Assembly: GCF_001429505.1 (NCBI RefSeq)
Contig: NZ_LMJW01000016.1
Location: 124,001 to 188,000 of the forward strand
From: Allobosea sp. Root483D1
Lineage (GTDB): Bacteria > Pseudomonadota > Alphaproteobacteria > Rhizobiales > Beijerinckiaceae
Direction of reading: 5' to 3'
DNA length: 64,000 nucleotides
Part shown: positions 34,045-45,049 of the stretch, one piece after another
Layout of the letters: every line of letters begins with the position of its first letter
Numbering within the stretch: the stretch's first letter is position 1
Program-made: the position numbers and the translations under genes
Notes under the pieces: model-generated
What the model saw: only the letters and a program-made list of their open reading frames with translations
Database searches by the model: none
What the model was told of the DNA's origin: nothing

Positions 34045-35769
34045 TTACTCCGCTGCGTTCAGCTTGGCCTGCGGCTCGACTGGCTCCGGCCGCGAGCCCT
34101 TGGATTTCTGCGCCGGCGCCCGCATGACCCGGTTCCGACCCTCCTGCTTTGCGCGATAGAGCGCGGCGTCGGAGTTCGCGAGCAGCTCGCGCGTGGAGTT
34201 CGAGGTGAGCGGCGCGCAGGCGACGCCGAGGGAGGCCGAGACCTGGGCGCCGTTCGGTTCCGACAGGGCTTCGATGCTGACCCTGATACCCTCGGCCTTC
34301 GCCACTGCCATCTCCAACCCGCAATTGGGCAGCACCACGATCAGTTCCTCGCCGCCATAGCGGCAGGCGATGTCGGTCTCGCGCAACTGGTTGGTGATTG
34401 CGGCGGCCGCATCGCGCAGCACGGCATCGCCCTTGGCATGGCCGTGCTGGTCGTTCAGGCGCTTGAAATTGTCGAGATCGATCATGATGACCGAGACCTC
34501 GGTCTTCTCGCGCTCGGCCAGGCGCACGACCCGCTCCAGCGCATCCTCCATGTAGCGTCGGTTGTAGAGGCCGGTCAGCGGATCGCGCAGTGCCTGGCTG
34601 CGCAGCTTGTCGCGCAGGGCGATGTTCGAGAGCGCAAGCGACATGGCGTCGGCGAGCGCTGCGCCGATGCTTGCCACGTCCTTGAGGCGCTCTTCGGCCT
34701 GATCGCCGTCGCAATAGATCTGCAGAAGGCCGAGGATTTCGCCACGGGCGATCATCGGGATCTCCAGCGCGTAGTCGCTGACGTTGTAGTGCTCGCAGCG
34801 GAGTTTGTGTGAGCTGGGGTGGTTGATGTGCGGTTTACCGCGCTTCAGCGCCCAGCATTGCTGCAGTCCGATCGCATCCGGCAAGGCTTCGCGATCCGGG
34901 CGCCCCCAGGTGGTCGACAGCGTGAGGCGGTCGCGCGAGTTGTTGAAGACATAGAGTGCGATGCCAAACTCGGGGATGAGCTCTCCTGCGGTCGCGCGCA
35001 GCACCGCATTGGCGTCGCTATGGTCCAGTGCGCTCTGCAGCATCTCGGTCATCTCGAACAGGCGCGAAACCTGTTCGCGGGAGGCGTTCGCGGAGCCTAC
35101 CGCCAGGTCGCGCGCCCGGGCGTCGCGCGTACTGGCACGCGAAGCGCCTAGGAAAGCGAGAATGCAGAAGGCGCCGGTCATGATCTGCAGGCCCAGCACG
35201 ATGCTCGTCGCGCCGGCGATCCTGCGATTGAGCGATGCCTCGACCGCTTCCTTCCTGGTCAGATCGGTCAGGATCGCGTCGGTAAGGATCGTCGTGTTGG
35301 GCTGGATTTCGCGGGCCACATAGAGCGATTGCGCGATCTCCGGCTGCTTTGCTGCGACCGCCGAGACCGTATCGGCCCAGCCGGCCTTGAGTGCCGTGAG
35401 GATAGTGCTCGTCGGAACCTCTTCCGCCCTGCGCAAGGCGGTCCTTGGAAAACTGTCTTCAGGGAAGGTGTTCAGCCAGTTGAGGGCCTTGGCGTAGTTG
35501 AACAGCTTGGGCTCGCTGTCGTGCCTGATCATCAGATCGGCAACTGCGGCGCCGGTTTCCATCGCTGCCTGGCGTGCGACGCGCAAGGTTCGAGTGCTCT
35601 TGCGCACCTCGTCCACCAGTGTCTGCTGATGGCTGATGTAAACGAAGCCAGCCATGACCAGCGCGATCATCGCGGCGAGGAAGGCGATCGTCACCACCGA
35701 CGAGCGCCCCAGCGCGCCGCCCGCCTTTCGGCCGGCCCGCGGGCCGTCGGATGCGAGATGGGCTTGCAT
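34045..35769 (-). CDS. Membrane diguanylate cyclase with GAF-like and GGDEF domains
   Basis: A 574-residue protein. TM1 near residues 27-46 (VTIAFLAAMIALVMAGFVYI), a periplasmic helical sensor region, TM2 near 192-212 (VLGLQIMTGAFCILAFLGA), a GAF-like domain (about 240-390), then GGDEF with DPLTGLYNRRYMED and the active loop RYGGEELIVVLP near 468. The GGEEL sequence is an active variant, and RETD five residues before it is the inhibitory I-site. It makes cyclic di-GMP at the inner face of the membrane. Convergent with glnE (16 bp gap). A perfect CtrA-type box lies upstream. Confidence 0.92.
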   Translation of the reverse strand: MQAHLASDGPRAGRKAGGALGRSSVVTIAFLAAMIALVMAGFVYISHQQTLVDEVRKSTRTLRVARQAAMETGAAVADLMIRHDSEPKLFNYAKALNWLNTFPEDSFPRTALRRAEEVPTSTILTALKAGWADTVSAVAAKQPEIAQSLYVAREIQPNTTILTDAILTDLTRKEAVEASLNRRIAGATSIVLGLQIMTGAFCILAFLGASRASTRDARARDLAVGSANASREQVSRLFEMTEMLQSALDHSDANAVLRATAGELIPEFGIALYVFNNSRDRLTLSTTWGRPDREALPDAIGLQQCWALKRGKPHINHPSSHKLRCEHYNVSDYALEIPMIARGEILGLLQIYCDGDQAEERLKDVASIGAALADAMSLALSNIALRDKLRSQALRDPLTGLYNRRYMEDALERVVRLAEREKTEVSVIMIDLDNFKRLNDQHGHAKGDAVLRDAAAAITNQLRETDIACRYGGEELIVVLPNCGLEMAVAKAEGIRVSIEALSEPNGAQVSASLGVACAPLTSNSTRELLANSDAALYRAKQEGRNRVMRAPAQKSKGSRPEPVEPQAKLNAAE

Positions 35770-35864
35770 TGCTCTAACCCCGGGAAACGCACCGGCTGCT
35801 GGGTCGGCGCGACTGCTCGGGCAGGCTTGCCCCCGCTGGGTTGAGGCTTCGTCAAGTTGCTGGG

Positions 35865-35879
35865 TTAAGAGGCGTTTAA
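35865..35879. promoter_or_regulatory. CtrA-type binding site upstream of the diguanylate cyclase
   Basis: TTAA-N7-TTAA is present exactly (35865-35868, then GAGGCGT, then 35876-35879), matching the full alphaproteobacterial CtrA consensus. It lies about 96 bp upstream of the diguanylate cyclase start (minus strand), a usual place for promoter control, and beyond the 3' end of the neighbouring PAS kinase gene. Prediction from consensus alone. Confidence 0.55.
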
Positions 35880-35881
35880 GA

Positions 35882-35903
35882 ATGCCGCAAGGTTTTGCGG
35901 CAT
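35882..35903 (-). terminator. Hairpin downstream of the PAS kinase gene
   Basis: ATGCCGCAA (35882-35890) and TTGCGGCAT (35895-35903) form a perfect 9-bp stem with a 4-nt loop, 30 bp after the kinase stop on the minus strand. On that strand it is followed by TCTTAAACG, a weak U tract. It is probably the kinase terminator and abuts the CtrA box of the next gene. Confidence 0.5.
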
Positions 35904-35933
35904 CGGGTGGTAAAGCCGTCCTGTGGGACCGGC

Positions 35934-38234
<2,301 letters not shown>

Positions 38235-38565
38235 GCCCGTCCCCCTTCGGAAGCGATGTACCGTCAGTAAGATCGAGAGACGTGCCGCATCCCCGAATCA
38301 CCGTCAGTTGAATCCGCGGGACTCGCTTTGTCTAGCGGAAACTTCGTTATTTCCGTGGCTTTGCGCGCGATGGTTGTAGTGATGAATTGGTTGAATCCTG
38401 CGCGCGCAGGACTTCGTTAGCCTTTGGCTGAGCAGGCGGTTAACGGCCGATTCTTGGCGGGGTGGCAGGGCCCTGTCGGCCGTTCCATCGACCCGGATAT
38501 CGGACCCTCCCAACCCCGCCCCATCGTGGGGAAGAGAGGGAGGGGGCTCTTCGGCGGGTACAGGC
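38235..38565. other. 331-bp intergenic region between the PAS kinase and pepN
   Basis: No coding sequence is supported. It should contain the promoter of the PAS kinase (minus strand). A perfect 16-bp palindrome TCCTGCGCGCGCAGGA lies at 38396-38411, about 160 bp upstream of the kinase start, and could be an operator. Near pepN, short hairpins CCCCA-TCG-TGGGG (38518-38530 area) and GAAGAG/CTCTTC (38531-38552) may end the pepN transcript. No clear -35/-10 pair was found. Confidence 0.5.
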
Positions 38566-41205
38566 TCAGGCTAGCGAGCGGGCCGCGATATCGGCCACGT
38601 CTCGCGACAGGTTCGGCGTCGCCCCGACCATGCGCAGCGCCGCCTCCGCCTTGGTCCGGCGGCCCGCCTCCAGCATGCGCCAGCTCTTGAACGAGCCGAG
38701 CAGGCGCGAGGCGACCTGCGGGTTGGTCCGGTCGAGCGCGATGACGATGTCGGCGACGAAGCCGTAGCCTTCGCCATCGGCCCGGTTGAACTGGGTCAGG
38801 TTCGCCGCGAAGCCGCCGATCAGGCCGCGCACCCGGTTCGGATTGCCGAGCGAGAAGGCGGGGTGGTTCATCAGCGCCTTGACCCGGGAGAGCGTGCCGT
38901 CCTCCGCGATCAGCGCCTGCGCCATCAGCCATTTGTCGAGCACAAGCGGCTCGCGGGCATAGAGCTCGCCGAAGCGCGCGATCAGGTCCTCGCGCCCGGT
39001 TCCAGGGATCAGTGTCATCGCGGCCAGCGCCGCGAGCCGGTCGGTCACATTGTCCGCCTCGGCGAACTGGGCCAGAGCCAGCTTTGCGCCGTCGGCTGGA
39101 GCTCCCAGCGCGATCAGGCCGAGGGCCTCGTTGCGCAATGCACGCCGCCCGGCCGGCGCTGAGGCGGGCGAATAGGGGCCGCGTTCGGCGAGGTTGTCGC
39201 GCAAGGCGGTGAGCTGGCCGGTGAGCGCCGCGCCGATCGCGGCCGAGAGCCGGCGATGGGTGCCGTGGATGACGTCCGGATCGACGTCACGGGCGATCTC
39301 GCGGGCGATGTCGGCCGGTGCCGGCAGGCGCAGCACCTGCGCGGCGAAGGCGGGGTCGGCGAGCGCCGGACCAGCGAGGAAGCCTGAGAGCGCCTCCGCG
39401 AGCGCCGCCGCCGTCGCATCCAGCGTGGACTGATCGCCCTTGCCGGCACGGACCAGCGCCCGGGTTGCCACGGTCTGCAGCGCCTGCCAGCGATTGAAGG
39501 AATCGCTGTCGGCGGTGAACAGCGTCAGCAACTCGCGGTCGCCGAGGTCGAGCTCAAGCCGGACCGGTGCCGAAAAACCGCGCAGCAGCGACGGCGTCGG
39601 CGCTTCCGGCAGGTCGGTGAAGGTCACGGACAGCGAAGGCTGGTCGAGTACGATGACGCCGCCGGCTTTCAACGCCGGCGAGATGCTGGTGAGCGGCAGG
39701 TCGCCGCCCTTGCCGACGAGGCCGAGTGCGACGGGAATGACCACTGGCTTCTTCTCGGGTTGGCCAGGCGTCGGCGGCGTCGATTGCGCGAGCTGTAGCG
39801 TGTAGCTCTTCGCCTTCGCATCGTATTTGCCGGAGGCGACCACGGTCGGCGTCCCCGCCTGCTCGTACCACCCGGCGAAATGGGCGAGGTCCTGGCCGGA
39901 GGCCTCGACGAAGCAGTCGAGGAACTCCTCGATCGTCGCGGCCGTGCCGTCGCAGCGCTCGAAATAGAGGTCCATGCCGCGCGCGAAGGCGTCCTCGCCG
40001 ATCAGCACCTTGAGCATGCGGATCAGCTCCGCGCCCTTCTCGTAGACCGTCGGCGTGTAGAAGTTGTTGATCTCCTTGTAGGCGCGCGGCCTGACCGGAT
40101 GGGCGAGGGGGCCGGCATCCTCCGAGAACTGGGTCGAGCGCAGCGTGCGCACATCGGCGATGCGCTTCACCGGGCGCGAGCGCTCGTCGGAGGAGAATTC
40201 CTGGTCGCGGAAGACGGTGAGTCCTTCCTTCAGGCAGAGCTGGAACCAGTCACGGCAGGTGATGCGGTTGCCGGTCCAGTTGTGGAAGTACTCATGCGCA
40301 ATGATCGCCTCGATCGAGGCATAGTCGCCATCGCTCGCCGTCAGCGGATCGGCCAGGACGTATTTGTCGTTGAAGATGTTGAGGCCCTTGTTCTCCATCG
40401 CCCCCATGTTGAAATCCGACACGGCGACGACATTGAACACGTCGAGATCATAGTTGCGGCCGAAGACGCGCTCGTCCCAGCGCATGCAGCGTGCCAGCGA
40501 GTCCAGCGCCCAGCCGGCTCGGCCGGCCTTGCCCGGCTCGACATAGACCGCAAGCTCGACCTTGCGGCCATCCGCCGTGACGTAATCCTGCCGGACATGG
40601 TCGAGCCTGCCGCCGACCAGCGCGAACAGATAGGCCGGCTTCGGATGCGGGTCGTGCCAGACAGAAAAATGGCGCTCACCGCCGGGCAACTCAGCGGCCG
40701 CAACGAGATTGCCGTTGGAGAGCAGCACCGGCGCCTGCGTCTTCTCGGCCTCCAGCCTCACCGTGTAGACGCTCATCACGTCCGGCCGATCGAGGAAATA
40801 GGTGATGCGGCGGAAGCCGTCGGCCTCGCATTGCGTGCAGTAGACGCCGCTGGAGCGATAGAGCCCCATCAGCTTGGTATTGGCGCTGGGGTCGAGCGTC
40901 GTCTCGATCCTGAGCGAGAAGGCTCGCGCCGGCGGGGCGTGGATCGTCAGCCCCTGCGGCGACAGGGCATAGGCGGCCGGATCGAGCGGGACCTCGTCGA
41001 GCAGGACGGAATCCGGCGTCAGCTCGTCGCCGTCGAGCACGAGCCGCGCGCCGGCATGGCCGGCCGGGTTCGGCCGCAGCTGCAGCAGCGAGCGCACCCT
41101 GGTCCGCGTCGGATCGAGGACGATGTCGAGATCGACGGTGTCGATCAGCCAGTCGGAGGGGCGGTAATCCTCGAGACGGATCAGCGGGGCGTCTTCGGCG
41201 CGCAT
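38566..41205 (-). CDS. pepN: Aminopeptidase N (M1 family)
   Basis: An 879-residue M1 metallo-aminopeptidase of the bacterial PepN type. Exopeptidase motif GAMENKGLNIFND, zinc motif HEYFHNWTGNR with the third ligand Glu in LKEGLTVFRDQEFS, and the transition-state Tyr likely in FYTPTVYEKGAE. The N-terminal beta domain contains the CTQCEADGFRRITYFLDRPD stretch typical of PepN. It removes N-terminal residues from peptides in the cytoplasm. Transcribed away from the upstream CDF transporter by a 60-bp gap, same strand. Confidence 0.96.
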   Translation of the reverse strand: MRAEDAPLIRLEDYRPSDWLIDTVDLDIVLDPTRTRVRSLLQLRPNPAGHAGARLVLDGDELTPDSVLLDEVPLDPAAYALSPQGLTIHAPPARAFSLRIETTLDPSANTKLMGLYRSSGVYCTQCEADGFRRITYFLDRPDVMSVYTVRLEAEKTQAPVLLSNGNLVAAAELPGGERHFSVWHDPHPKPAYLFALVGGRLDHVRQDYVTADGRKVELAVYVEPGKAGRAGWALDSLARCMRWDERVFGRNYDLDVFNVVAVSDFNMGAMENKGLNIFNDKYVLADPLTASDGDYASIEAIIAHEYFHNWTGNRITCRDWFQLCLKEGLTVFRDQEFSSDERSRPVKRIADVRTLRSTQFSEDAGPLAHPVRPRAYKEINNFYTPTVYEKGAELIRMLKVLIGEDAFARGMDLYFERCDGTAATIEEFLDCFVEASGQDLAHFAGWYEQAGTPTVVASGKYDAKAKSYTLQLAQSTPPTPGQPEKKPVVIPVALGLVGKGGDLPLTSISPALKAGGVIVLDQPSLSVTFTDLPEAPTPSLLRGFSAPVRLELDLGDRELLTLFTADSDSFNRWQALQTVATRALVRAGKGDQSTLDATAAALAEALSGFLAGPALADPAFAAQVLRLPAPADIAREIARDVDPDVIHGTHRRLSAAIGAALTGQLTALRDNLAERGPYSPASAPAGRRALRNEALGLIALGAPADGAKLALAQFAEADNVTDRLAALAAMTLIPGTGREDLIARFGELYAREPLVLDKWLMAQALIAEDGTLSRVKALMNHPAFSLGNPNRVRGLIGGFAANLTQFNRADGEGYGFVADIVIALDRTNPQVASRLLGSFKSWRMLEAGRRTKAEAALRMVGATPNLSRDVADIAARSLA

Positions 41206-41265
41206 GGCAGGCTCGCTTCCTTCAGTCGCTCTTATCTATGAAGCCGAGGACGACGACGAAAGCCG

Positions 41266-42732
41266 TCAGGGCAGGGCGTAGGGCTTGTCGGTCGTGACCG
41301 CCGGCTCGGCATGGCTGACCAGGCGGCAGACATCCGGCCGGGCCTCGCGAACCTTGCGCTCGATCTTGTCGACAGCGCGATGCACGGCTGCGACGTCGAG
41401 CGCCGCATCGGCCCGGCAGTGATAGTTGACCACGAGGCCGTTGCGGGTCTCACGCACGCGGACGCTGTGGATGTCGCGGACCGGGCCGCCGGTCTCGGCC
41501 ATGCGGGCCGCCTCCTGGGCGATCGCCTTGCCGATCGACTCGACCACCTCCCAGGGCGCGTTGTGGCCGGAAGGCTGGCCGGTCTCCATCGGCTCGATAT
41601 GGGTATCGACCTCGGTCTCGCCGCCGAACTCGGCCCGGATCGCATTCTCCAGCCGCGTGGCGATCTCGTGGGCCTCGCCGAGCGGGAGCACCGCGTCGAC
41701 TTCCATGTCGAGCGAGACGGCGAGCCGCCCGCCGATGGTGTGAACGCTGACATGGTGCACCGGCACCTTCATCTTCAGCGCGATCAGCAGGACCCGCTCC
41801 AGCGCCGTCTCGTCGTCGACCTGGACCGGGTTGGCGGTGACGGTCAGCGCCGAATCCGGCTCGACGACGGCCAGTGCCCGCAAGAGGTCGTCCTTGATCG
41901 CGCTGACGCGGTCGAGCGGCAGGGTCCGCGACACCTGGATGCCGATCTCGCCCTGCACGACACCGCCGGCTGGCCGCAGTCGCAGCCATTCGACATTGAC
42001 GACGCCGGCAACGCCCTGCGCCGCCTCGCGCAACCGGTCGGCGACCCCCTTGGGGGCCGCGTCGATCAGCGTGTCGAGGGTTCGCCGACCGAGCTTGAAG
42101 GCGGTGGCGATCATGAACACGGCGAGCGCCAGCGCCGTCGCGCTATCGGCCATCGGCACACCCATTCGGGTCAGGATCAGGCCGAGCAGCACCAGCGCCG
42201 TCCCGACGAAGTCGGTGGCGAAATGCAGCGCCTCGGCGGAGAGGGCTTCGCTGCGGGTCTCCTTGGCGACCATCGTCAGTGTGCGCCAGCGCGTCGCGTC
42301 GACCATCAGCGAGAACAGCAGCACGCCGATGACCAGCGGCGTCACTGCGACATTGGGTTCGCTTCCGCTCCACAGGCGATTGCCGGCTTCCCACAGGATC
42401 GCGCCCGAAAGCCCGAACAGGATCGCAGTCTCGAGCAGCGCCGCCAGCGCCTCGAACTTGCCATGGCCGTAATGGTGTTCCTCATCGGCCGGCTTGTCGG
42501 CAGCGCGTATCGCGAACCAGGTGAACATCGTCGAGCCGATGTCGATCAGCCCCTGCAGCGCGTCGGTCATCAGGGCAAGCGAGCCCGAGACGATCGCCGC
42601 CGCGAACTTGGCGAGCGTCAGCACGATGCTGGCGACGACCGAGAGCGTCGCCGCCTTCTGCTTGACCCGCGCCACCTCGGCGGGCGACACCGTGCCCGTC
42701 GGGTTCGGCGTGAGACCTTGCGTTCCGCTCAT
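41266..42732 (-). CDS. CDF-family divalent metal exporter with extended cytoplasmic region
   Basis: A 488-residue cation diffusion facilitator. TM2 site-A residues are visible in LMTDALQGLIDI (Asp-N6-Asp), and TM5 in LHFATDFVGTALV (HxxxD), as in zinc/iron exporters; HHYGHGKFEALAAL follows TM2-3. The cytoplasmic part is about twice the usual size: at least three successive alpha/beta segments of about 75-80 residues can be outlined (from GVADRLREAAQGVAGVVNVE, from ALKMKVPVHHVSVHTIGG and from VVESIGKAIAQEAARM), each resembling the ZT_dimer metal-sensing domain. ATG 42732 was chosen over upstream in-frame starts because they run into the divergent gene. Metal specificity is not readable. Confidence 0.88.
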   Translation of the reverse strand: MSGTQGLTPNPTGTVSPAEVARVKQKAATLSVVASIVLTLAKFAAAIVSGSLALMTDALQGLIDIGSTMFTWFAIRAADKPADEEHHYGHGKFEALAALLETAILFGLSGAILWEAGNRLWSGSEPNVAVTPLVIGVLLFSLMVDATRWRTLTMVAKETRSEALSAEALHFATDFVGTALVLLGLILTRMGVPMADSATALALAVFMIATAFKLGRRTLDTLIDAAPKGVADRLREAAQGVAGVVNVEWLRLRPAGGVVQGEIGIQVSRTLPLDRVSAIKDDLLRALAVVEPDSALTVTANPVQVDDETALERVLLIALKMKVPVHHVSVHTIGGRLAVSLDMEVDAVLPLGEAHEIATRLENAIRAEFGGETEVDTHIEPMETGQPSGHNAPWEVVESIGKAIAQEAARMAETGGPVRDIHSVRVRETRNGLVVNYHCRADAALDVAAVHRAVDKIERKVREARPDVCRLVSHAEPAVTTDKPYALP

Positions 42733-42811
42733 GACAGCTCCGCGCGAACCCTCTTGGATTGGCGCCGGTTTGGCCCGATCCATCAGCCAGATCAACCCCG
42801 GGAGACAAACA

Positions 42812-43261
42812 GTGCGCTATCTCCACACCATGGTTCGCGTCACCGACCTCGATGCTGCCCTCGATTTCTATGTGAACAAGTTCGGCCTGGTCGAAACCCG
42901 CCGCATGGAAAGCGAGAAAGGTCGCTTCACGCTCGTCTTCCTCGCCGCCCCTGACGATGCCGCGACGGTCAAGGAACAGGGCAGCCGCGGCCGTCCGACG
43001 CTGGAGCTGACCTTCAACTGGGATCCGGAGGTCTATACCGGCGGGCGCAATTTCGGCCATCTCGCCTATGAGGTCGACGACATCTATGCGACCTGCGACA
43101 AGCTGATGAAGGCCGGCGTCACCATCAACCGGCCGCCGCGCGACGGCAACATGGCCTTCGTCCGCTCGCCCGACAACATCTCGATCGAGATCCTGCAGAA
43201 GGGCGAGCCGAAGGCGCCGGCCGAGCCGTGGCTGAGCATGCCGAACACCGGCGCGTGGTGA
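42812..43261 (+). CDS. gloA: Lactoylglutathione lyase (glyoxalase I), VOC superfamily
   Basis: A 149-residue glyoxalase: MRYLHTMVRVTDLDAALDFY with the metal His, FYVNKFGLVETRRMESEKGR, LELTFNWDPEVYTGGRNFGH with the second His, and the C-terminal SPDNISIEILQKGE with the metal Glu. It converts the hemithioacetal of methylglyoxal and glutathione to S-lactoylglutathione. GTG start 42812, with GGGAGAC upstream. Divergent from the CDF gene. Confidence 0.9.
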   Translation: MRYLHTMVRVTDLDAALDFYVNKFGLVETRRMESEKGRFTLVFLAAPDDAATVKEQGSRGRPTLELTFNWDPEVYTGGRNFGHLAYEVDDIYATCDKLMKAGVTINRPPRDGNMAFVRSPDNISIEILQKGEPKAPAEPWLSMPNTGAW

Positions 43262-43270
43262 GCGCTGTCG

Positions 43271-43316
43271 TTGCGAGCTGATATGCTCCCTGATATCATG
43301 AGCTGATATCAGGGAG
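43271..43316 (+). promoter_or_regulatory. vapBC promoter and palindromic operator
   Basis: TTGCGA (43271-43276), 17-bp spacer and TATCAT (43294-43299) form a good promoter. CTCCCTGATATCA (43286-43298) and its perfect complement (43304-43316) make a 13-bp inverted repeat with a 5-bp centre, covering the -10 and running into the AGGGAGG ribosome site. GAGCTGATAT also occurs twice as a direct repeat (43275 and 43300). This is the expected place for autorepression by the VapBC complex. Confidence 0.75.
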
Positions 43317-43322
43317 GCTCGC

Positions 43323-43568
43323 ATGGGCATTCTGGTGCGTGACGAAAAGATCGACCGGCAGGTGCGTGAGCTCGCGAAGATTTCGGGAACGACGCTGCAA
43401 GGCGCGATCGGCATCGCCGTCGAGAACGAACTGAAGCGGCGCGAGGAGCGACGGGAGCGGATCGAGGAGGCGTTTAGGCGTGCGCACGCTTATCTGGCCC
43501 AGCATCCGGTGGTCGACGACGGGATGACGCACAAGGAATTCTGGGACCGCGAGTACGGCGACGCCTGA
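43323..43568 (+). CDS. vapB: VapB family antitoxin
   Basis: An 81-residue antitoxin of the Rv0623/PSK-type VapB group. It begins MGILVRDEKIDRQVRELAKI with a short DNA-binding region, a helical middle rich in Glu/Arg (ENELKRREERRERIEEAFRR) and an acidic, unfolded tail (FWDREYGDA) likely to block the toxin active site. The stop shares a base with the toxin start. Confidence 0.85.
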   Translation: MGILVRDEKIDRQVRELAKISGTTLQGAIGIAVENELKRREERRERIEEAFRRAHAYLAQHPVVDDGMTHKEFWDREYGDA

Positions 43569-43978
43569 TGTTCCTCGACGCCTCAGCCATCGTCGCAGCC
43601 ATGACGGATGAGCCGGAGGCCGCTGCGATCAGGGCTGCGATGGTAGAACAGGAAAGGCTTGCGACATCGGCAATCGCCGTTTTCGAGGCGTCGTGTCGTG
43701 TCGCCAGATTGCTCCGAGTGCCTATCGATGCCGCGCATCGGCGCGTCATGGAGTTTGCCGAACTTTCAGGAATCGAGCTTTTGCCTATTGAGGCGGCGAT
43801 GTCGCTCGAGGCCCATAACTGTGCGGCCCGTTATCACCACATGACCGGCCACGCCGCCCGCCTCAACATGGGCGATTGCTTCGCCTACGCTGCGGCACAA
43901 ACCTCCGGCCTCAAACTCGCTTACAAGGGCAATGACTTCGTCCACACCGACATAGACGGCATCCGCTTCGGAGCCTGA
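43568..43978 (+). CDS. vapC: VapC family PIN-domain ribonuclease toxin
   Basis: A 136-residue PIN domain. Acidic metal ligands: Asp in MFLDASAIVAAM, Glu in DEPEAAAIR or VFEASCR, and Asp in NMGDCFAYAAA. It should cut RNA (tRNA or rRNA in studied members) when freed from VapB. Translationally coupled to vapB (TGATG). It contains more A/T-rich codons than neighbouring genes, consistent with an acquired module. Confidence 0.9.
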   Translation: MFLDASAIVAAMTDEPEAAAIRAAMVEQERLATSAIAVFEASCRVARLLRVPIDAAHRRVMEFAELSGIELLPIEAAMSLEAHNCAARYHHMTGHAARLNMGDCFAYAAAQTSGLKLAYKGNDFVHTDIDGIRFGA

Positions 43979-44002
43979 TAGTCCCAGCGGAGCTTTCGAA
44001 CA

Positions 44003-45049
44003 TTGACAAAACCCCTCTTCGGCCATCTCGACGACGGCACGCCGATCCACGAGGCGGTGCTCCGCTCTCCCGCCGGCGCCGAGGCGCGGGTGATGGAGTG
44101 GGGCGCGGTCCTGCGCGACCTTGTCGTGCCGCTCCCGAACGGCCGGCGCCAGCGCGTCGTGCTCGGCTTCCCCGATTTCGCTGATTATCCGAAGCACTCC
44201 CCGCATATGGGCGCGATCGCCGGCCGCTTCGCCAACCGCATCGGCGGCGGCCGCTTCGTGCTCGATGGCATCGAATACAGCGCACCGCTGAATGAGCATG
44301 GCCGGAACTCGCTGCATGGCGGTGGGCAGGGTTTTGGCAAGCGGCCCTGGACGCTGGTGGATCATGACGAGGCGAGCGCGACATTGGCGCTGGTCTCAGC
44401 CCATGGCGATGCCGGCTATCCCGGCACGCTCGATGTCATCTGCCGCTACAGCCTCGCCGAGGCCACGACCCTGCGGATCGAGCTCACCGCCACCACCGAC
44501 GCCCCGACGATCATCAACCTGGCGCATCACTCCTATTTCCGCCTCGACGACGCTCCGGACATCCTCGATCACGAACTCGAAGTCCGAGCCAACTTGATCA
44601 CGCCGGTCGATGCCGATCTGATCCCGGACGGCTCGGTCTCATCGGTCACGGAGACGCCATTCGACTTCCGCAAACCCCGGCCGGTCCGCTTCGACAATCC
44701 GGACGGCTCGCGCTTCTGGTACGATCAGAATTATCTGCTCCGCCGCGACCGCCGTGAGCCGGCGGCGGCGACGGGCCTCGAGCTTGCCCATGCCGCGACC
44801 TTGCGTTCGCGCCGTTCAGGCCTTGCCATGGAGGTCTGGACCACCGAGCCGGCGCTGCAGGTCTATGACGGCTTCAAGCTGGATACCCCGGTCGCCGGCC
44901 TCGACGGCGCCCGCTATGGCGCCTGTGCCGGCATCGCGCTGGAGCCGCAACACGTGCCGGACTCGCCCAACCTCCCGCATTTCCCGACGACGGTGCTGCG
45001 CCCTGGCGAAGTCTACCGCCAGATCAGCGAATTCAGGTTCGGAGCGTGA
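44003..45049 (+). CDS. Aldose 1-epimerase (galactose mutarotase family)
   Basis: A 348-residue mutarotase. Substrate-site segments IAGRFANRIGGGRFVLDG, LHGGGQGFGKRPW, the catalytic His in NLAHHSYFRLDD and the catalytic Glu in GIALEPQHVPDSPN agree with the GalM family. It interconverts the anomers of aldoses. The start is a TTG at 44003; no better start exists nearby. The stop overlaps the next gene's GTG (GTGA), linking it to a sugar kinase, so a sugar-use pair is likely. Confidence 0.88.
   Translation: MTKPLFGHLDDGTPIHEAVLRSPAGAEARVMEWGAVLRDLVVPLPNGRRQRVVLGFPDFADYPKHSPHMGAIAGRFANRIGGGRFVLDGIEYSAPLNEHGRNSLHGGGQGFGKRPWTLVDHDEASATLALVSAHGDAGYPGTLDVICRYSLAEATTLRIELTATTDAPTIINLAHHSYFRLDDAPDILDHELEVRANLITPVDADLIPDGSVSSVTETPFDFRKPRPVRFDNPDGSRFWYDQNYLLRRDRREPAAATGLELAHAATLRSRRSGLAMEVWTTEPALQVYDGFKLDTPVAGLDGARYGACAGIALEPQHVPDSPNLPHFPTTVLRPGEVYRQISEFRFGA

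Noticed and set aside
38440..38454. Second CtrA-like site TTAA-N7-TTCT upstream of the PAS kinase
   Set aside because: Only the left half matches; too weak to claim.
41266..42795. Start of the CDF protein at 42795
   Set aside because: The extra 21 residues run toward the divergent glyoxalase promoter and show no family similarity; ATG 42732 is preferred.
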